Assembly: GCA_016703765.1 (NCBI GenBank)
Contig: JADJBL010000024.1
Span: forward strand, 20,669 to 84,668
Length of the DNA stretch: 64,000 bases
Origin: Saprospirales bacterium
Lineage (GTDB): Bacteria > Bacteroidota > Bacteroidia > Chitinophagales > Saprospiraceae
Direction: 5' to 3'
In this document: positions 11,214 to 22,663 of the stretch, in pieces
How the letters are laid out: the number at the start of each line of letters is the position of its first letter
Numbering within the stretch: position 1 is the stretch's first letter
The notes under the pieces: model-generated
Database searches by the model: none
Told to the model about the DNA's origin: nothing
What the model saw: the letters and a program-made list of their open reading frames with translations, nothing else
Translations under genes and position numbers: made by a program

Positions 11214-12764
11214 TTATGCCGATTCGGCGACAGTATGGCGGGTTTCGACCAGGTAAGGGAAAAACAGGATAAAGCTGCTGCCCTTGCCCAATTCGCTTTT
11301 CACTTCGATCTGCCCCTTGTGGGCGGTCATCAGCGCCTTGACATAGCTAAGGCCCAATCCAAAGCCCTTGACGTCGTGGAGGTTGCCCGTAGGTACCCGG
11401 TAAAACTTGTCGAAAATATGCTTTCGGGACTCCTTGCTCATCCCGATGCCTTTGTCCTTCACCATAACTTCCACCCCGTTGGCTACATTGCACGTATGCA
11501 CCGATATTTCGGGCGCATCGGACGAATACTTGTTGGCATTGTCCAGCAGGTTGTTGATAATGTTCGAAATATGGGTCAGATCGCCTTCGACGATGGGGTT
11601 GCCCGCTTCCAGGAAGGCCTTGGCCGTGCCGCCGCGTTTTTCGACCTGAAGGCCGATATTCTCCACGGCCCGGTTGACGACATCGTGCAGGTTTACCTCC
11701 GTGAGCCGCAGATCGAAATCCCTCTTGTCGATCAGGGCCATTTGAAGCACCTTCTCCACCTGGCTGTTCATGCGCTTGTTCTCTTCCTTGATGATATTGG
11801 CAAAGCGCTGCACCTTGGTCGAATCGGCCGATACCTTGGGGCTGGTGATGGAATCTGCAGCCAGCGAGATGGTGGCGATAGGGGTCTTGAATTCGTGGGT
11901 CATGTTGTTGATGAAGTCGGTCTTCATCTCCGATAGTTTTTTCTGCCGGAAAATGACCAGAACCGTATAGGCAAAACAGAACAGGATCAACGCCGTAAAA
12001 ACCACCGCGGCAGCCAGGTTGCGCCAGACGTTCGCCCAAACGAAGCTCGCCTTGGAGGGAAAAAATACCATCAAAAGCCCCGGCGCCTGCCCGTTTTGGG
12101 GTTGAAACAGGTTTACCCTGTATTTGGAGGTATAGAGGTCTTTATAGCTCTCCTGCGTGACCTGCGGATTGTCGTCGGTGACCAGGAAGTAATTGTTTCC
12201 TATGACAAAGCTCTTTTTGGGCCGCGAATAGACTCCGTACTTGTACTCCGTGTCGATCCCCAGGTTCTTCAACTCCTGGCTAATATACCCATCCATGTGC
12301 TCCAGGTTGATCCGATCCTCCAGGGTGGTGTAATCCAGCCCCTCGTAATATTTCATCATCTGCGAAAACTTGCTCACCCGTTCGGACGTACATTTATCGC
12401 AGTTGCAAAGAGGTTCGGAAACTAGGACGGTCAGGAGGTCCTGGCGCGAGAGCTTCACCTGGTCGTTGGAAACATTGTCGAAAGAAAGGGAAACGGTCAC
12501 TTCGCCTTCCCGGATGCGATCCAGGAGCTCCTTTTCCATATAGGAGCGCACATATCCGTTGTTGACGAAATTGTAGAAATCGAGCTGCTCGTCGTATTCG
12601 AGCCTTTCGGAAACGCGGTTGAGCGCCGCGAAGACGTTTTTGTCAAACTGCTCCTGATTCAGCCGGATGGACGAGCGTATCCAGTTCACTTGCAACCAGC
12701 AAACCCCCAGCAGCGCAGCGCTCATCAACCCGATTATGATCCAGATGGCTTTTTTGTTCATCAT
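11214..12764 (-). CDS. Sensor histidine kinase (RprX-like)
   Basis: Membrane sensor that autophosphorylates on histidine and passes phosphate to the adjacent regulator. Seen: TM1 at about 6-26, a periplasmic sensor domain of about 225 residues with a CNCDKC cluster near 146-151, TM2 at about 253-273, the H-box MTHEFKTPIATISLAADSI, N-box NIINNLLDNANKYS, and G-boxes KDKGIGM and GFGLGLSYV. No HAMP domain is evident between TM2 and the H-box. The Cys pair in the periplasmic domain could be redox- or metal-sensitive, but that is inference. First gene of the operon with the response regulator. Confidence 0.92.
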   Translation of the reverse strand: MMNKKAIWIIIGLMSAALLGVCWLQVNWIRSSIRLNQEQFDKNVFAALNRVSERLEYDEQLDFYNFVNNGYVRSYMEKELLDRIREGEVTVSLSFDNVSNDQVKLSRQDLLTVLVSEPLCNCDKCTSERVSKFSQMMKYYEGLDYTTLEDRINLEHMDGYISQELKNLGIDTEYKYGVYSRPKKSFVIGNNYFLVTDDNPQVTQESYKDLYTSKYRVNLFQPQNGQAPGLLMVFFPSKASFVWANVWRNLAAAVVFTALILFCFAYTVLVIFRQKKLSEMKTDFINNMTHEFKTPIATISLAADSITSPKVSADSTKVQRFANIIKEENKRMNSQVEKVLQMALIDKRDFDLRLTEVNLHDVVNRAVENIGLQVEKRGGTAKAFLEAGNPIVEGDLTHISNIINNLLDNANKYSSDAPEISVHTCNVANGVEVMVKDKGIGMSKESRKHIFDKFYRVPTGNLHDVKGFGLGLSYVKALMTAHKGQIEVKSELGKGSSFILFFPYLVETRHTVAESA

Positions 12765-12960
12765 AAGCAGCAGGATTTAACGAGCAACGCTCGCCGTTCC
12801 TTAACTAACTATAAACGCCTGAAAGTTAAAATTAATAAAAATGGGTTGCGCCTAAGTCTGTTTTAACAGCAATTTAACGCCATAAAGAGTTTATGAGGTT
12901 TATAACGTTTATGAGATAAATAAACCTCATAAACGTTATAAACATTATAAACCCATTTTT
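12765..12960. other. Intergenic region between the kinase operon and sprA
   Basis: 196 bases without a gene. The half next to sprA holds a long hairpin (12889-12952); the half next to the kinase is AT-rich and presumably carries the kinase promoter, but no clear TAnnTTTG element was found. Confidence 0.6.
12889..12952. repeat. Hairpin of 9-base words after sprA (R1)
   Basis: Two 27-base arms (12889-12915 and 12926-12952) pair at 25 of 27 positions around a 10-base loop. Each arm is three copies of a 9-base word (variants of ATAAACGTT / ATAAACCTC). It begins 8 bases beyond the sprA stop and could act as its terminator. Confidence 0.8.
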
Positions 12961-15900
12961 TTAATTGAGCGTAAACCTCACCACAATACCGGCAGAGGTA
13001 TTGGTAATGGGGAAGGACTGGGAGATCTTCGGCTCCGTGCGGCGGTAGTCGAAAAACAAACGGAGAGCCAATTGCTTATTGACCTGGTATTCGACCGCGG
13101 GTGAAATGGAGATCGCCTTGGTACCCCGCGTCGGCTCGTTGATCGGTTGGTCCAGCAGGTAGCGGGTCGTGATATCGTCGCGCAGCGAAAAGTCGAAACT
13201 GATATCCAGATCGCCGTTGTTGCGCGGGCCGGAAGCTCCACCCCTGCCGCCTGAACTGCGCCCTCCGCTGGGGGGAACCAGCGGCTCATCCTTCGGCTTC
13301 TGGTTCTGCAATTTCTTGAAGAAAGGCAGCCTCACTTCCGCCAGGCGGTAGCCAAACCCGACGACATACTCGGAGGTCTTGGTCTCGTTGAGACCGTTGT
13401 CGAGGAAGCTCATCTGCAGGTTGCGCGTCTTTTTCACCTCCGCCCGAAGAGAGATATTGTTTTGGGTCCGCAGGTCGATCCCGATGAGGGGCGCCAATTG
13501 CTCGGTAATGACGATAGCCGGGATTTCGAAGCGGGAGTAAAAATCGCTCGTTTCCGGATTAAGCTGGCTGGGGTTGCCGGGTTCATAAAGCAGGTCGGTC
13601 TGGAACGTGTTGACCGTCAGCGTCGATTTGTATCCGTGCTTGATGCTGAAATTGGAAAAGATATCCTTGAAAAACGGCAGCTTCGACAAGCCGTTATAGG
13701 TCAGCGTCCAGTTCAGGTTCGGGAGGGTGTTTTTCAGGACATTGGTATAATCCTGATCGACCGACACATCATTCGCGTTCTGCCCGGTATAAGCGGCGAG
13801 GAATGCGGGTATCAGCACGCTCTGTTGCACCCGCCCATAGCCGTATGGGAAACCCAGCGTATCTCCCTGGAAGGGATCGGCATGAATGCCCTCGCCCAAA
13901 CGCCGGGCTACGATGACCCGGTTGTCTTCGAACTGGTGGAACAGATCGACCAGATCGGGCTCCTGATCCCGGAACAGGGTACCCATGGAGAAATACGAAA
14001 TAGTGAAGGATCCCACGTCCTTCGGGATGAGGTGCTCGTATTCCTGCTGAAAACGCTCGGTTCCCGTGCCGAGGAGCTCATCCCTGCGGAAGAACTCCGA
14101 ATGGAAATTGGAGTAGTTCCGCATAGCGGTGATATCGATCCGGAAATCGCTGAACGGCTCCAGACTCAACTGTCCGTCGATCACCTGGCTGTAGTCCTGG
14201 GTCACCGGCTGGTTCAACAGTTGATCGCCGGAGATCCAGTTCCAGTTCTTATACAGCCAGTCGTCCGTGGCGTAATAGCTCTCCTGGCGGATATTGGGCT
14301 GCAAACCGGCCACAAAATCCCAGCCGGGCGCCGTGAAGCTGTTGGCTTGACCCAGGAATTCGGTCTCGGGCAAAAAGCCCGGCACCACCGTCCCGAAGTT
14401 TTCGGAATAGGCAAGGCGAAGCTTCCGAACCAAAAGGAGCGGCCTCACTACGGCTTTCACCACGGGATTGATCTCGGCTTTCTTCTTCTCCTCCTTGCTT
14501 TGCTTGGGCGATGCGCCAGCTTTCGGAGGATTGGCTCCGACATCTGCGGGCAATTCCCCGCCGCCGCTATTTCCACCGTCCACGCCCGAACTTCCGTCCA
14601 GACCGGAAGGATTGTTCTTTCCTCCCTTGTTTTTGGGGTTTCCCCGGCCTCCGGAGCCGCCGCTTTGACCGGCCTCTTCCATGGGCTCGCCTTTCGACTT
14701 GCCGGAAGCGCCCGGCCTGGATTTGGTATTGACCTTCTTGAGGAAACCGATCTTGTTGTACATTTTCTCGAACTCGAAATCGGCATTGACCGTCCTCGAC
14801 TGAGTATTCTGGATGACGTTACCCAGGGAAACCGTGTTTTGCGCCGCGGCATTCCAGTTGTAGGTAGCTGCATAGGTCGCCCGCACATTGATCCAGTCGA
14901 GCGGGGGAATGAGCTTGAAGGGCAGGTTATAGTTCAGGTTGACGTTGTGGCTGTAGGTCTTGTTCCGGCCGAAATCCTGGATATTATTCCATACCATCTG
15001 CTTCTCTGCATCGGTGTCGATCAGCCCCTCGGGCTCGTCGATCACCGCAAAATTGAGTGCGTTGAAATTCAGTTTGAGGGACTTGGTGAGGTCCCATTGC
15101 AGGTTGAAGTTCCGGTCCCAGGTCCAGCGTTTGTTGTAAAAGGTGGTGTATTGCGGGTCTCCTCCTGTGAAGCGGTAAGAGGTCTGGTTGAGCTGCCGGT
15201 CCATCAGGGTGCTGAAGGTAAAGGAGTTGGGCAGCGGGTTGAAGTTGAACTCGGTGAGGAGCTGCAGGGCCTTGATATCCTTTTTAATGAGCCATTTGAC
15301 GGGGGTGATGTAGTTCACCTTCCGGTTGAACCCGTAGTTCAGCGTGCCCTGATTTCGCGTGAGCTTGTCGCTTTCGATGATGGGGTCGCGGCGCTCGGTG
15401 ACAGAGCGGGCGTAGGAAACGCCGAAATTGGAAATATCCCATGGCATGGGAGTGGCGTTTTTCGTCGCCCGGTCCTTGCGCACGTTGGTAAAGTTGATGC
15501 TTCGGATGGATTGGACATCCTGGGCCTGGGTCCTGATCGAATCCCGGGTATTTGCCGGGGCTTGCGACAGTTTCTCCGGCAGGGTGATGTCCAGATCGTA
15601 GGGGTCGAATTGAGGCGTGCTCACGATCTGGGATACCTGGGCATAGAACGGGACTTTTATGCCCCAGTTTTGGGGAAGGAATTTACCCAGTTCCAGATCG
15701 GTGGACACGTCGATGGAAGCCACATTCTCCCGGCTCCGCTCCAGCAATTGCTGGTCTAGCGCCCCGAAGCCGATGCTGCTGAAACTTCCCGCCACGCTGA
15801 GGTTTCCGAAATCCGCCAGTTGGAGGTCCATCCTGGCCAGGGCTGCGGCTCCACCCCGTTCGTCGAGGCCGAATACGCGCATTTCATTCACCCATATCTC

Positions 15901-18900
15901 GGCGCAGTGCGCCTGGCTATCGTCAGCCGGGTTGCGGATACCGATCATCACGCCCTTCACGTCTCCCAGGTTCGGGTTTCCCTTGATCCTCACCTTGGCG
16001 CCGGGCTTTGCCGGGTCGTCATATCCGACGAGGGGGAACAAAGCCCCGGGGTCCACATTGGAGTTGTTGCGAAGGAGCTTTAAAACCTTGAATATCTCGA
16101 AGTTGATATCGAATTCATTTGATTCGGGCCATACGACGCGCGGATAATCCGGGTGGTTGTAGGGAAAATCCCCTACCGAAAGATCTACGGGAATTTCGTA
16201 TTCATAGTAGTTTCTCGAAAAGTCGCTACCGATGCGCACAAATACGCTCAGGTCGCCGTCCTGCAACAGGGGGTCGCTGGGTTTGGGCTCCGCGTGCACG
16301 AACATTTTGAGGCCCTCGTACAAGCGAAGGTCTAGGTCCACGAGTTTGTAGATCGACTTCTCCTGCCCGTCGCGGAGGTTGCAGACGTTCATGGAAAGGG
16401 CGGCCTCGTTTTGCTGCGCGTTCTGGTTTACCCCGATGGCCCGTTCCCGGGTGATGCCCGGAGGCAGGATGTATCCAAAGGGCTGGCGGCTGGTATTTTC
16501 CTCGATGTTTACATCATTGACGTCAAACACGGCGTCGCCCTCCTCCAACGGCCCTTCCAGGCCGGTGGGGCCGTCGGGCAGCAGGTAGCGGCGCCACTGG
16601 TTGCGCACGAGGTCGAGGCGGGCAAAGCGCAGGGTGACCGGCGCCTCAAAATCCCGGACGTACATCCGGATGAAGCGGATAGCGCGAAAATCCTGAATAC
16701 CGCCCACTTTGCGGAAGTTGACGTTGTCGGCGGGCAGATCGAGGGGCACTTTAAAACGGTACCAAATTCTATCCTGATTGGCGTCCATGACGGAGTCCGT
16801 CACGAATTCGCTCCGCATGTCGATACCCTTGTTTCCGTCCCATTTGATGGGGATGCGGTATTGAAAATACGACTCCGTTTCGTTGAGGGTCAGGTCGTTG
16901 TTCAGATCCTCCGTATCGGGCAGGGTACGGCCGAAAGTGACGGAGTTATTGTTGTTGTTATCCCCTTCCGCTGCGGAGGGGGTATTGCCTTGGGTATTGT
17001 TGTACCGGAAGTACCGCTTGAGCACGTCGGGCGGGTCTTCGCTGAATACGTTCCGGTCGTTGTAATAGGTGTAGTTGTCGAAAGAGGGGTCGGCGAGGAT
17101 GGAGTCTTTGATGGGTCCGGAAAGGACGCCGGTCTGGATCTCCTGCAGGAAGTTGGCGAAAAACTCCCTTTCCTGCTCGTCGTCCAGTCCATCGAGTCCC
17201 ACGTCCTGGGCCTTGCGGCGCGCGGGGTCAGCGTCGAAGGAGGTGGTGATCTGCGGGACGATCGGAATACGGCCCCATTGGGTATTGATCACCAGATCGT
17301 CCGGGTTCTCGAGATCCGGGTCGTTGGGGTCGGGGAGACCGTTTTCGAAAAATTTCCTGGAATCCCGGAGAATATCTTCCGAAATATTGCCCAGGTTGAT
17401 GTAGATATCCCCTTCGTAATCCTGGGGATTGGGCACGGCGTTGCCGCTCCCGTCGGGGTCGAGGAAGGGGCTGAGCAGCCAGAATTCGACGAACTCGACG
17501 TTGGCCGCCTGGAAGTCATTCGTGTTGATGGCCCGCATGATCCCGGCCCAGCGGGTATCCGGATCTTTCAGGCTTCCGTCGGCATTGAGACCAGAAGAAT
17601 AGGGCGTTCCCGACGGCACATCGAAGTTGTAGGATCCCCGGAGATTGGGGTAATAGGTCAGGTCGAGGGTTTGCAGGGTATTGAGCAGCGGGTTCAGGCT
17701 CGGGTTGCTGAAGTTGCGGAATACCTCCCTGGTCGGGATCCGCATGATATAGGGATTTGTCAGGTTATTGCCCCGCACCGCGTCGTCGATGCGGTACCAG
17801 GACAAATGGGCCCGGTTTACCCCGGAAAGTATGGTATTTTCTTCCACCGATTCGGGGAAGAAGGGATTGCTGTTTTTCTCGTCGTTCTGCGGCACGCTGG
17901 AAAGCACCCATTGGTTGGGCTGGATATGCAGCGGAATGGCCGCGATGCTTCCCTCGAAGTCGTCGATATACTACGCCGCCGTTTTCCTCATCGCTGTCCT
18001 CGTCGATGGCGCGCGCATGGCCGGGTTTCAGAATGGCGGTTTCCGCCATGAAGGTCAGGTTGGACGGGGCCTTGGTCTGCAACAGGGGAAGCTTATCCAC
18101 CATCCGGGTCACCCAGGGCACTTCCTTGCTGAATTGGAGGTCCAGCCCGTAGATCCGGTTGTTGATGGGGTCGTCTCCGATATTGACCTTGGGGGTAAAT
18201 GGCCTTTCAAACAAATGGAGGTAGGTACCCCCGATGGTCAGGTTTTTGTTAACGGTGTAATCCGCTCGCAAGCCTACCATGGTTTTTCGCTGGAAACCGA
18301 ACAGGGCATTGTCCTCAAAGGAAACCCGGATAGGGACCCCGGAGGCCAGAAGTGCATCGTTGAGAATGCGCACCCGGCCGATGTTATAGTCGATCTCATA
18401 GTCGCGGCCTTCCTCCAGTTGTTGGCCGCCGGCGGTCACATTCACCGAGCCGGGAGGGATATTGAAGGCCCCGAGGGAAATTTCGTTGGAAACCGAGGAT
18501 TTATAACTCCCCCGGATGATAAACCGGTTGAGGTAGGCCGCCTCGATGGCGCGTATCTTGGTGGAGTCGTATAGTTGCTGGTACACATACCTCGCGCTGT
18601 CCAGAGGGCTGGGAATCTGCACCGCCAGGGCGCTGCCAAAGGGCTCCAGCACGGGGAACATGATACGTCCGTTCTGCGGGTTGATCGTCACACCCGGCAC
18701 GAAGTCGAACACCCCGTCCGGCTGTGGATCGCCTTGCGTATTGAGATTATCGAGGTTGAACACGTTGAGCAGGGGCTTGCCCTTGATATCGGTGTCGGGA
18801 AGGAAGCGCTTATCCCCTCCTGCCGGCTCTTCGAAGTATATATCCAGCTTGAAATCCTGCTGGTTGACGTTGAAAGCCCCGATGGAGTAGACGTTTTTCA

Positions 18901-20493
18901 TCATGAGGTCCCAGGCGGGCACATCCACCCGCTGGGTCGTGCTCTTGAGCATCTTGACGAACAGGATCTTCTGCTCCTGAATGGAGTCGCCCGTCTGTGG
19001 CACGTCGTCGGCGAATTGACCGACCTGGAAGGTGCTGTCTTTATAGGAGTACTGGTAGGACACCCCCAGCACCTGGTCGGGGTTGACGTTGATATTGACC
19101 GATACGATCCCGAGCTCGGGATGGTAGGTAAATTCGGTACCGGAGAGCTGGCGGGCGGTGACTTTTTCAAAATCCCTGGCCTGCTGAAAACTGAAGGGCG
19201 GGATCCGCAACTCGGACACCACTTTATCCACCAGTTCCGTACGCGGATTGGCCTTGAGCAGGGAGTAGATGGGGTTGGCGTTGTTGTCCGGAAGGCCGTG
19301 GGCGCCGGTCAGGTCGCGGTAAACCGGGATAAAGGGCGGCTGTATGGCAGGGTTGTTGGAGGTCATCTTGTCGCGGCTGGGCTCCCCCAGGTCGGCGATG
19401 GCCACGATCTCCCTGACGTTGTTGAATTCCCGCCGGTCGTTGGTGATCCAGACCTGGATCTTTTCGATGCGGAAAAGGGTCTTGATCTGGGGCAGGTTTT
19501 CCAGCGCTTCTTCAAAAACGTTGCGGTTGTAATGCGAGAGGAAGAAGTGCCGGTTTTCGTCGTATTCATTGGCCCGCACCTCGAATTCCTGCAACTGGCT
19601 GCCTCCCTCCAGGGTGATCTGCTCGCGCTCGGAGTTTTGCTGCGCCACGAGTCCGGTGACTCGCAGGCGGCCAAACTGCAATTCGGTCTTGATCCCGAAG
19701 AGGCTCTGGTTGCCCTGGATGAGCGAACCGCGCAAGGGCAGGCTCACATTTCCCGCCTCGATCTTTTTGATGATCTCGTCCTCGCTGAAATTGTCGGCGT
19801 TGTAGTCGAGCTTGATCGGGTTTTCAAAGTCAAAGGTCGCCTGGGTATTGTAGTTGAAGGAAAGTTTGAGTTTTTCACCGATCGAGCCCTGCACATCCGT
19901 CTGGATGGCCATGTCGAAATCGAAGCCCCCCTGCCGTCGCTGTCGTTCCAACAGGGCGGGGTTTTCGACATTTTGAAAATCGACCCCGAAAGTGAGGTCG
20001 ATAGAGCCCTGGGGGCGGATATCCACTGTAGACCCTCCAAAAGGCGGTCCACCAGATTGTTTTTCAAATCGAACTTGGCGATGGGGTCCACCCTTCCCGG
20101 CCCGGCGTCTGCCCCGCTTACCCCCAGCAATTGCTGAAAATAAGCCTGTTCCTGTTGACGAGCCTGGTATTCCATATACTCGTCGAAAGTCATATAGGAG
20201 GGCATGCGGTAGAAATCATCCCCGATGCGTTCGGTGATCATATACAGGCCCGTTTCCGGGTCGTATTCCACACTTTGCTCGATGATTTCCGGGTCTTCGA
20301 GATCGAAGGGATTGTTGGAGGGGTCGCTGATGAAATCGCCGTAGCGTTCTTCAATGGGGATGGTGTCCTGCACCCCCAGTATAAGGTCCGGGGTATAAGG
20401 GTCTTCCAGGTTGGCGCTGGCAAATGTGCGGGCGCTGACGATCACCCCCAGTATTACCAACAGACCGACTAAGCGTATACATTCTCTATTCAT
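12961..20493 (-). CDS. sprA: Gliding motility / T9SS outer-membrane translocon SprA, two frameshifts
   Basis: SprA (Sov in Porphyromonas) is the giant beta-barrel that moves T9SS cargo across the outer membrane. Corrected length is about 2,510 residues, as expected. Seen: a signal peptide (LVGLLVILGVIVSARTFA), the early block SIDLTFGVDFQNVENPALLERQ, the domain repeated around GFDFDMAIQTDVQGSIG, the YIDDFEG motif, and a C terminus of alternating barrel strands ending in GIVVRFTLN. The three reading frames join at 20039-20042 (AAAA should be AAAAA on the plus strand, restoring RLFGGSTVDIRPQG) and at about 17966-17974 (one extra or two missing bases; correction restores VYIDDFEGS). A Gly/Ser/Lys-rich low-complexity insert lies near 14,470-14,700. 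ruvA directly upstream is the arrangement seen in Flavobacterium. Confidence 0.95.
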
Positions 20494-20635
20494 AAGGATC
20501 TAAATAGGCCGACTTTGCCAAAGGATTGTAAATTCAGGAATCAAACGCAGCCCCGACCTGATTTTTGTTTTTCTTAAAAATTTTAACAAAAATAGTCAAC
20601 CCTCGCATTTTTCCCAGTCCGGAGAAACTCCTCGA

Positions 20636-21226
20636 TCAGGACAGATGTTGAAGCGCCATCTTGATCAGCTTCTCCACGCTGTTCATATCGGGGTGTTCTT
20701 TAATGATCTGGTTGAGGGCTTTTTGAATCGGTATCCGGGAGAATCCCAGCGCTAATAAGGCAGATAACGCCTCCTGCCGGATAGTATTGTCTGCCGAAGG
20801 GCTCTGGGCCCAATCTTCCCCCGCATCTTTCTGCACCTTATCCTTCAGCTCGAGGATGATCCGCTTGGCCGTCTTGGGGCCGATCCCCTTCACCCGGTTG
20901 AATTGGCGATCGTCTTCCGATAAAATGGCGGACCGGATCTCATCCGTGGAAAGGGAGGAAAGGACCAACTGCGCGGTAGCAGGGCCGATGCCCGAAACGG
21001 AGATCAAATGCGTGAAAAGGGTTCGCTCTTGCTCGTCCGAAAAACCGAACAGGCTGTGACCGTCTTCCTTGACATGAAAATAGGTCAGGAGTTTCACGTG
21101 CTCCAGGCTTTCAATCCTGGCATACGTGTTCAGGCTGATATTAACCTTGTAGCCAAGCCCTCCTGCCTCCACCACTACATAAGTGGGGGTCTTGAACGTA
21201 ATCAGGCCGTTTATGTGATGGATCAT
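20636..21226 (-). CDS. ruvA: Holliday junction branch migration protein RuvA
   Basis: DNA-binding subunit of the RuvAB branch migration complex. Seen: the N-terminal OB fold (INGLITFKTPTYVVVEAGGL, YFHVKEDGHSLFGF), tandem helix-hairpin-helix motifs (LISVSGIGPATAQLVLSSL and FNRVKGIGPKTAKRIILEL), and the C-terminal RuvB-binding domain (ALLALGFSRIPIQKAL). A length of 196 residues is normal. It precedes sprA on the same strand with a 142-base gap; ruvC is in the window at 34 kb, not adjacent. Confidence 0.96.
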   Translation of the reverse strand: MIHHINGLITFKTPTYVVVEAGGLGYKVNISLNTYARIESLEHVKLLTYFHVKEDGHSLFGFSDEQERTLFTHLISVSGIGPATAQLVLSSLSTDEIRSAILSEDDRQFNRVKGIGPKTAKRIILELKDKVQKDAGEDWAQSPSADNTIRQEALSALLALGFSRIPIQKALNQIIKEHPDMNSVEKLIKMALQHLS

Positions 21227-21265
21227 GCTTTCTCAAATTGGGGTACGAAGGTACGAATTTTTATA

Positions 21266-21298
21266 ATCACATCAGCGGCCTAATGCCGCTGATGTGAT
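21266..21298. repeat. Perfect palindrome between ruvA and purD
   Basis: Two 14-base arms (21266-21279 and 21285-21298, left arm ATCACATCAGCGGC) around CTAAT. It occupies the -33 region of the purD promoter in a divergent gap, so it is either an operator, a hairpin, or a small dispersed element related to the palindrome at 54344-54360. Confidence 0.75.
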
Positions 21299-21309
21299 GA
21301 AACATAGGT

Positions 21310-21318
21310 TATCTTTGC
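21310..21318 (+). promoter_or_regulatory. -7 element of purD
   Basis: TATCTTTGC matches TAnnTTTG(C), 14 bases before the purD ATG. There is no -33 TTTG; the palindrome 21266-21298 is there instead. Confidence 0.6.
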
Positions 21319-21331
21319 GGGCAAAAAGCAA

Positions 21332-22612
21332 ATGAACGTTTTATTGCTTGGAAACGGCGGACGCGAGCATGCCTTTGCATGGAAAATAAGCGGGAGCCCC
21401 CTGTGCTCCAGGCTTTATATCGCGCCGGGAAATGCCGGCACTGCCTCCTGCGGAGAAAATGTGCCCATTTCTCCAGAAGACTTCCCCGCCTTGAAAGCTT
21501 TCTGCCTGGAGCATTCCATTGGTTTTGTGGTGGTTGGGCCCGAAGCGCCTCTGGTGAAAGGGATCTACGATTATTTTGCAGGCGATCCCGAGCTTCGGGA
21601 CATTCCTTTCCTAGGCCCTTCGCGCGAGGGCGCCCAGTTGGAGGGAAGCAAAGCTTATGCAAAAGCCTTTATGAGGGAATTCGATATCCCCACCGCCGCC
21701 TACCGCGAATTCCCGACCAAGCAATTGCCGGAGGGGCCATCGTACCTGGCCTCCCAGGCGCCTCCCTACGTCCTGAAAGCCGATGGCCTGGCCGCCGGCA
21801 AAGGGGTCGTCATCTGCCAGACGCTGGAAGAGGCGCAGCTCGAATTGAAGGCTATGCTCGGCGGAAAATTCGGACAGGCAAGCGCCAGGGTCGTCATCGA
21901 GCAATTCCTCAGCGGGATCGAATTCTCCGTATTCATCCTCACCGATGGAAAATCATGGGTGCTGCTCCCGGAGGCCAAGGACTACAAACGCATCGGCGAG
22001 GGAGATACCGGCCCGAATACGGGCGGGATGGGCGCCGTTTCGCCCGTGCCCTTTGCCGACGAGGCGATGATGGAAAAAGTCCGCAAGCAAATCATCGAAC
22101 CGACCATCCGGGGCATCCAGCAGCGAAAAATAAGCTACCACGGCTTTATTTTCTTCGGCCTGATCGTCGTAGGAGGAGCCCCTTTCGTCATCGAATACAA
22201 CTGCCGCATGGGCGACCCGGAAACGGAGGTCGTGTTTCCGCGCCTGCGCTCCGATTTGCTGGAATTGCTATTCGCCGTGCCCTCCGGCCGCCTTCCGGAA
22301 ATGACCCTCGACGTCGATCCCCGCTTCGCCGCCACCGTCTTTCTCGTCTCCGGAGGATACCCCGAGGCCTACGAGAAAGGCAAGCCCATCGACGGGCTTT
22401 CTCTTGTCGAAAACAGCATCCCTTTCCACGCCGGAACAACCCGCGAAGGAGAACAGGTGTTAACCAACGGAGGCAGGGTTTTAGCCCTCACTTCTTTTGG
22501 CGACAGCATAGAAGAAGCCGTGCGGACCTCGCTGAAAAATGCCGAAAGGGTGAGCTTTGATGGGAAGTATTATAGAAGAGATATAGGCTTTGATCTGGTG
22601 ATTAGTGACTAG
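21332..22612 (+). CDS. purD: Phosphoribosylamine--glycine ligase
   Basis: Second step of purine synthesis: ATP-dependent joining of glycine to phosphoribosylamine. Seen: N-terminal LLLGNGGREHAFAWK, the ATP-grasp region with KADGLAAGKGVVICQ, DYKRIGEGDTGPNTGGMGAVSP, and the metal-binding EYNCRMGDPETEVVFPR. A length of 426 residues is normal. The last residues (VISD) and the stop TAG are read from a tandem GTGAYTG repeat that then fills the gap to murF, so the repeat has replaced the native 3' end by a few codons. Divergent from ruvA. Confidence 0.96.
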   Translation: MNVLLLGNGGREHAFAWKISGSPLCSRLYIAPGNAGTASCGENVPISPEDFPALKAFCLEHSIGFVVVGPEAPLVKGIYDYFAGDPELRDIPFLGPSREGAQLEGSKAYAKAFMREFDIPTAAYREFPTKQLPEGPSYLASQAPPYVLKADGLAAGKGVVICQTLEEAQLELKAMLGGKFGQASARVVIEQFLSGIEFSVFILTDGKSWVLLPEAKDYKRIGEGDTGPNTGGMGAVSPVPFADEAMMEKVRKQIIEPTIRGIQQRKISYHGFIFFGLIVVGGAPFVIEYNCRMGDPETEVVFPRLRSDLLELLFAVPSGRLPEMTLDVDPRFAATVFLVSGGYPEAYEKGKPIDGLSLVENSIPFHAGTTREGEQVLTNGGRVLALTSFGDSIEEAVRTSLKNAERVSFDGKYYRRDIGFDLVISD

Positions 22613-22653
22613 TGACTGGTGACTAGTCACTGATCACCAGTCACCAGTCACTA
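22597..22653. repeat. Tandem 7-base repeat with inverted halves (R2)
   Basis: Copies of AGTGACT/GGTGACT run on the plus strand to about 22625 and then their complements (AGTCACT, CACCAGT) to 22653; arms such as AGTGACTGGTGA and TCACCAGTCACT can pair. It covers the end of purD and stops 10 bases before the murF-alr ATG. Confidence 0.8.
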
Positions 22654-22663
22654 TAATAAAATA

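Noticed and set aside
14470..14700. Gly/Ser/Lys-rich stretch of sprA as a separate gene or insertion
   Set aside because: It stays in frame within sprA and is a plausible disordered loop of the protein.
13462..18051. Long open frames on the plus strand opposite sprA (765 and 546 codons)
   Set aside because: They are antisense to conserved SprA sequence; high GC at third positions makes the opposite strand open. Their translations are Val/Gly/His-rich without domains.
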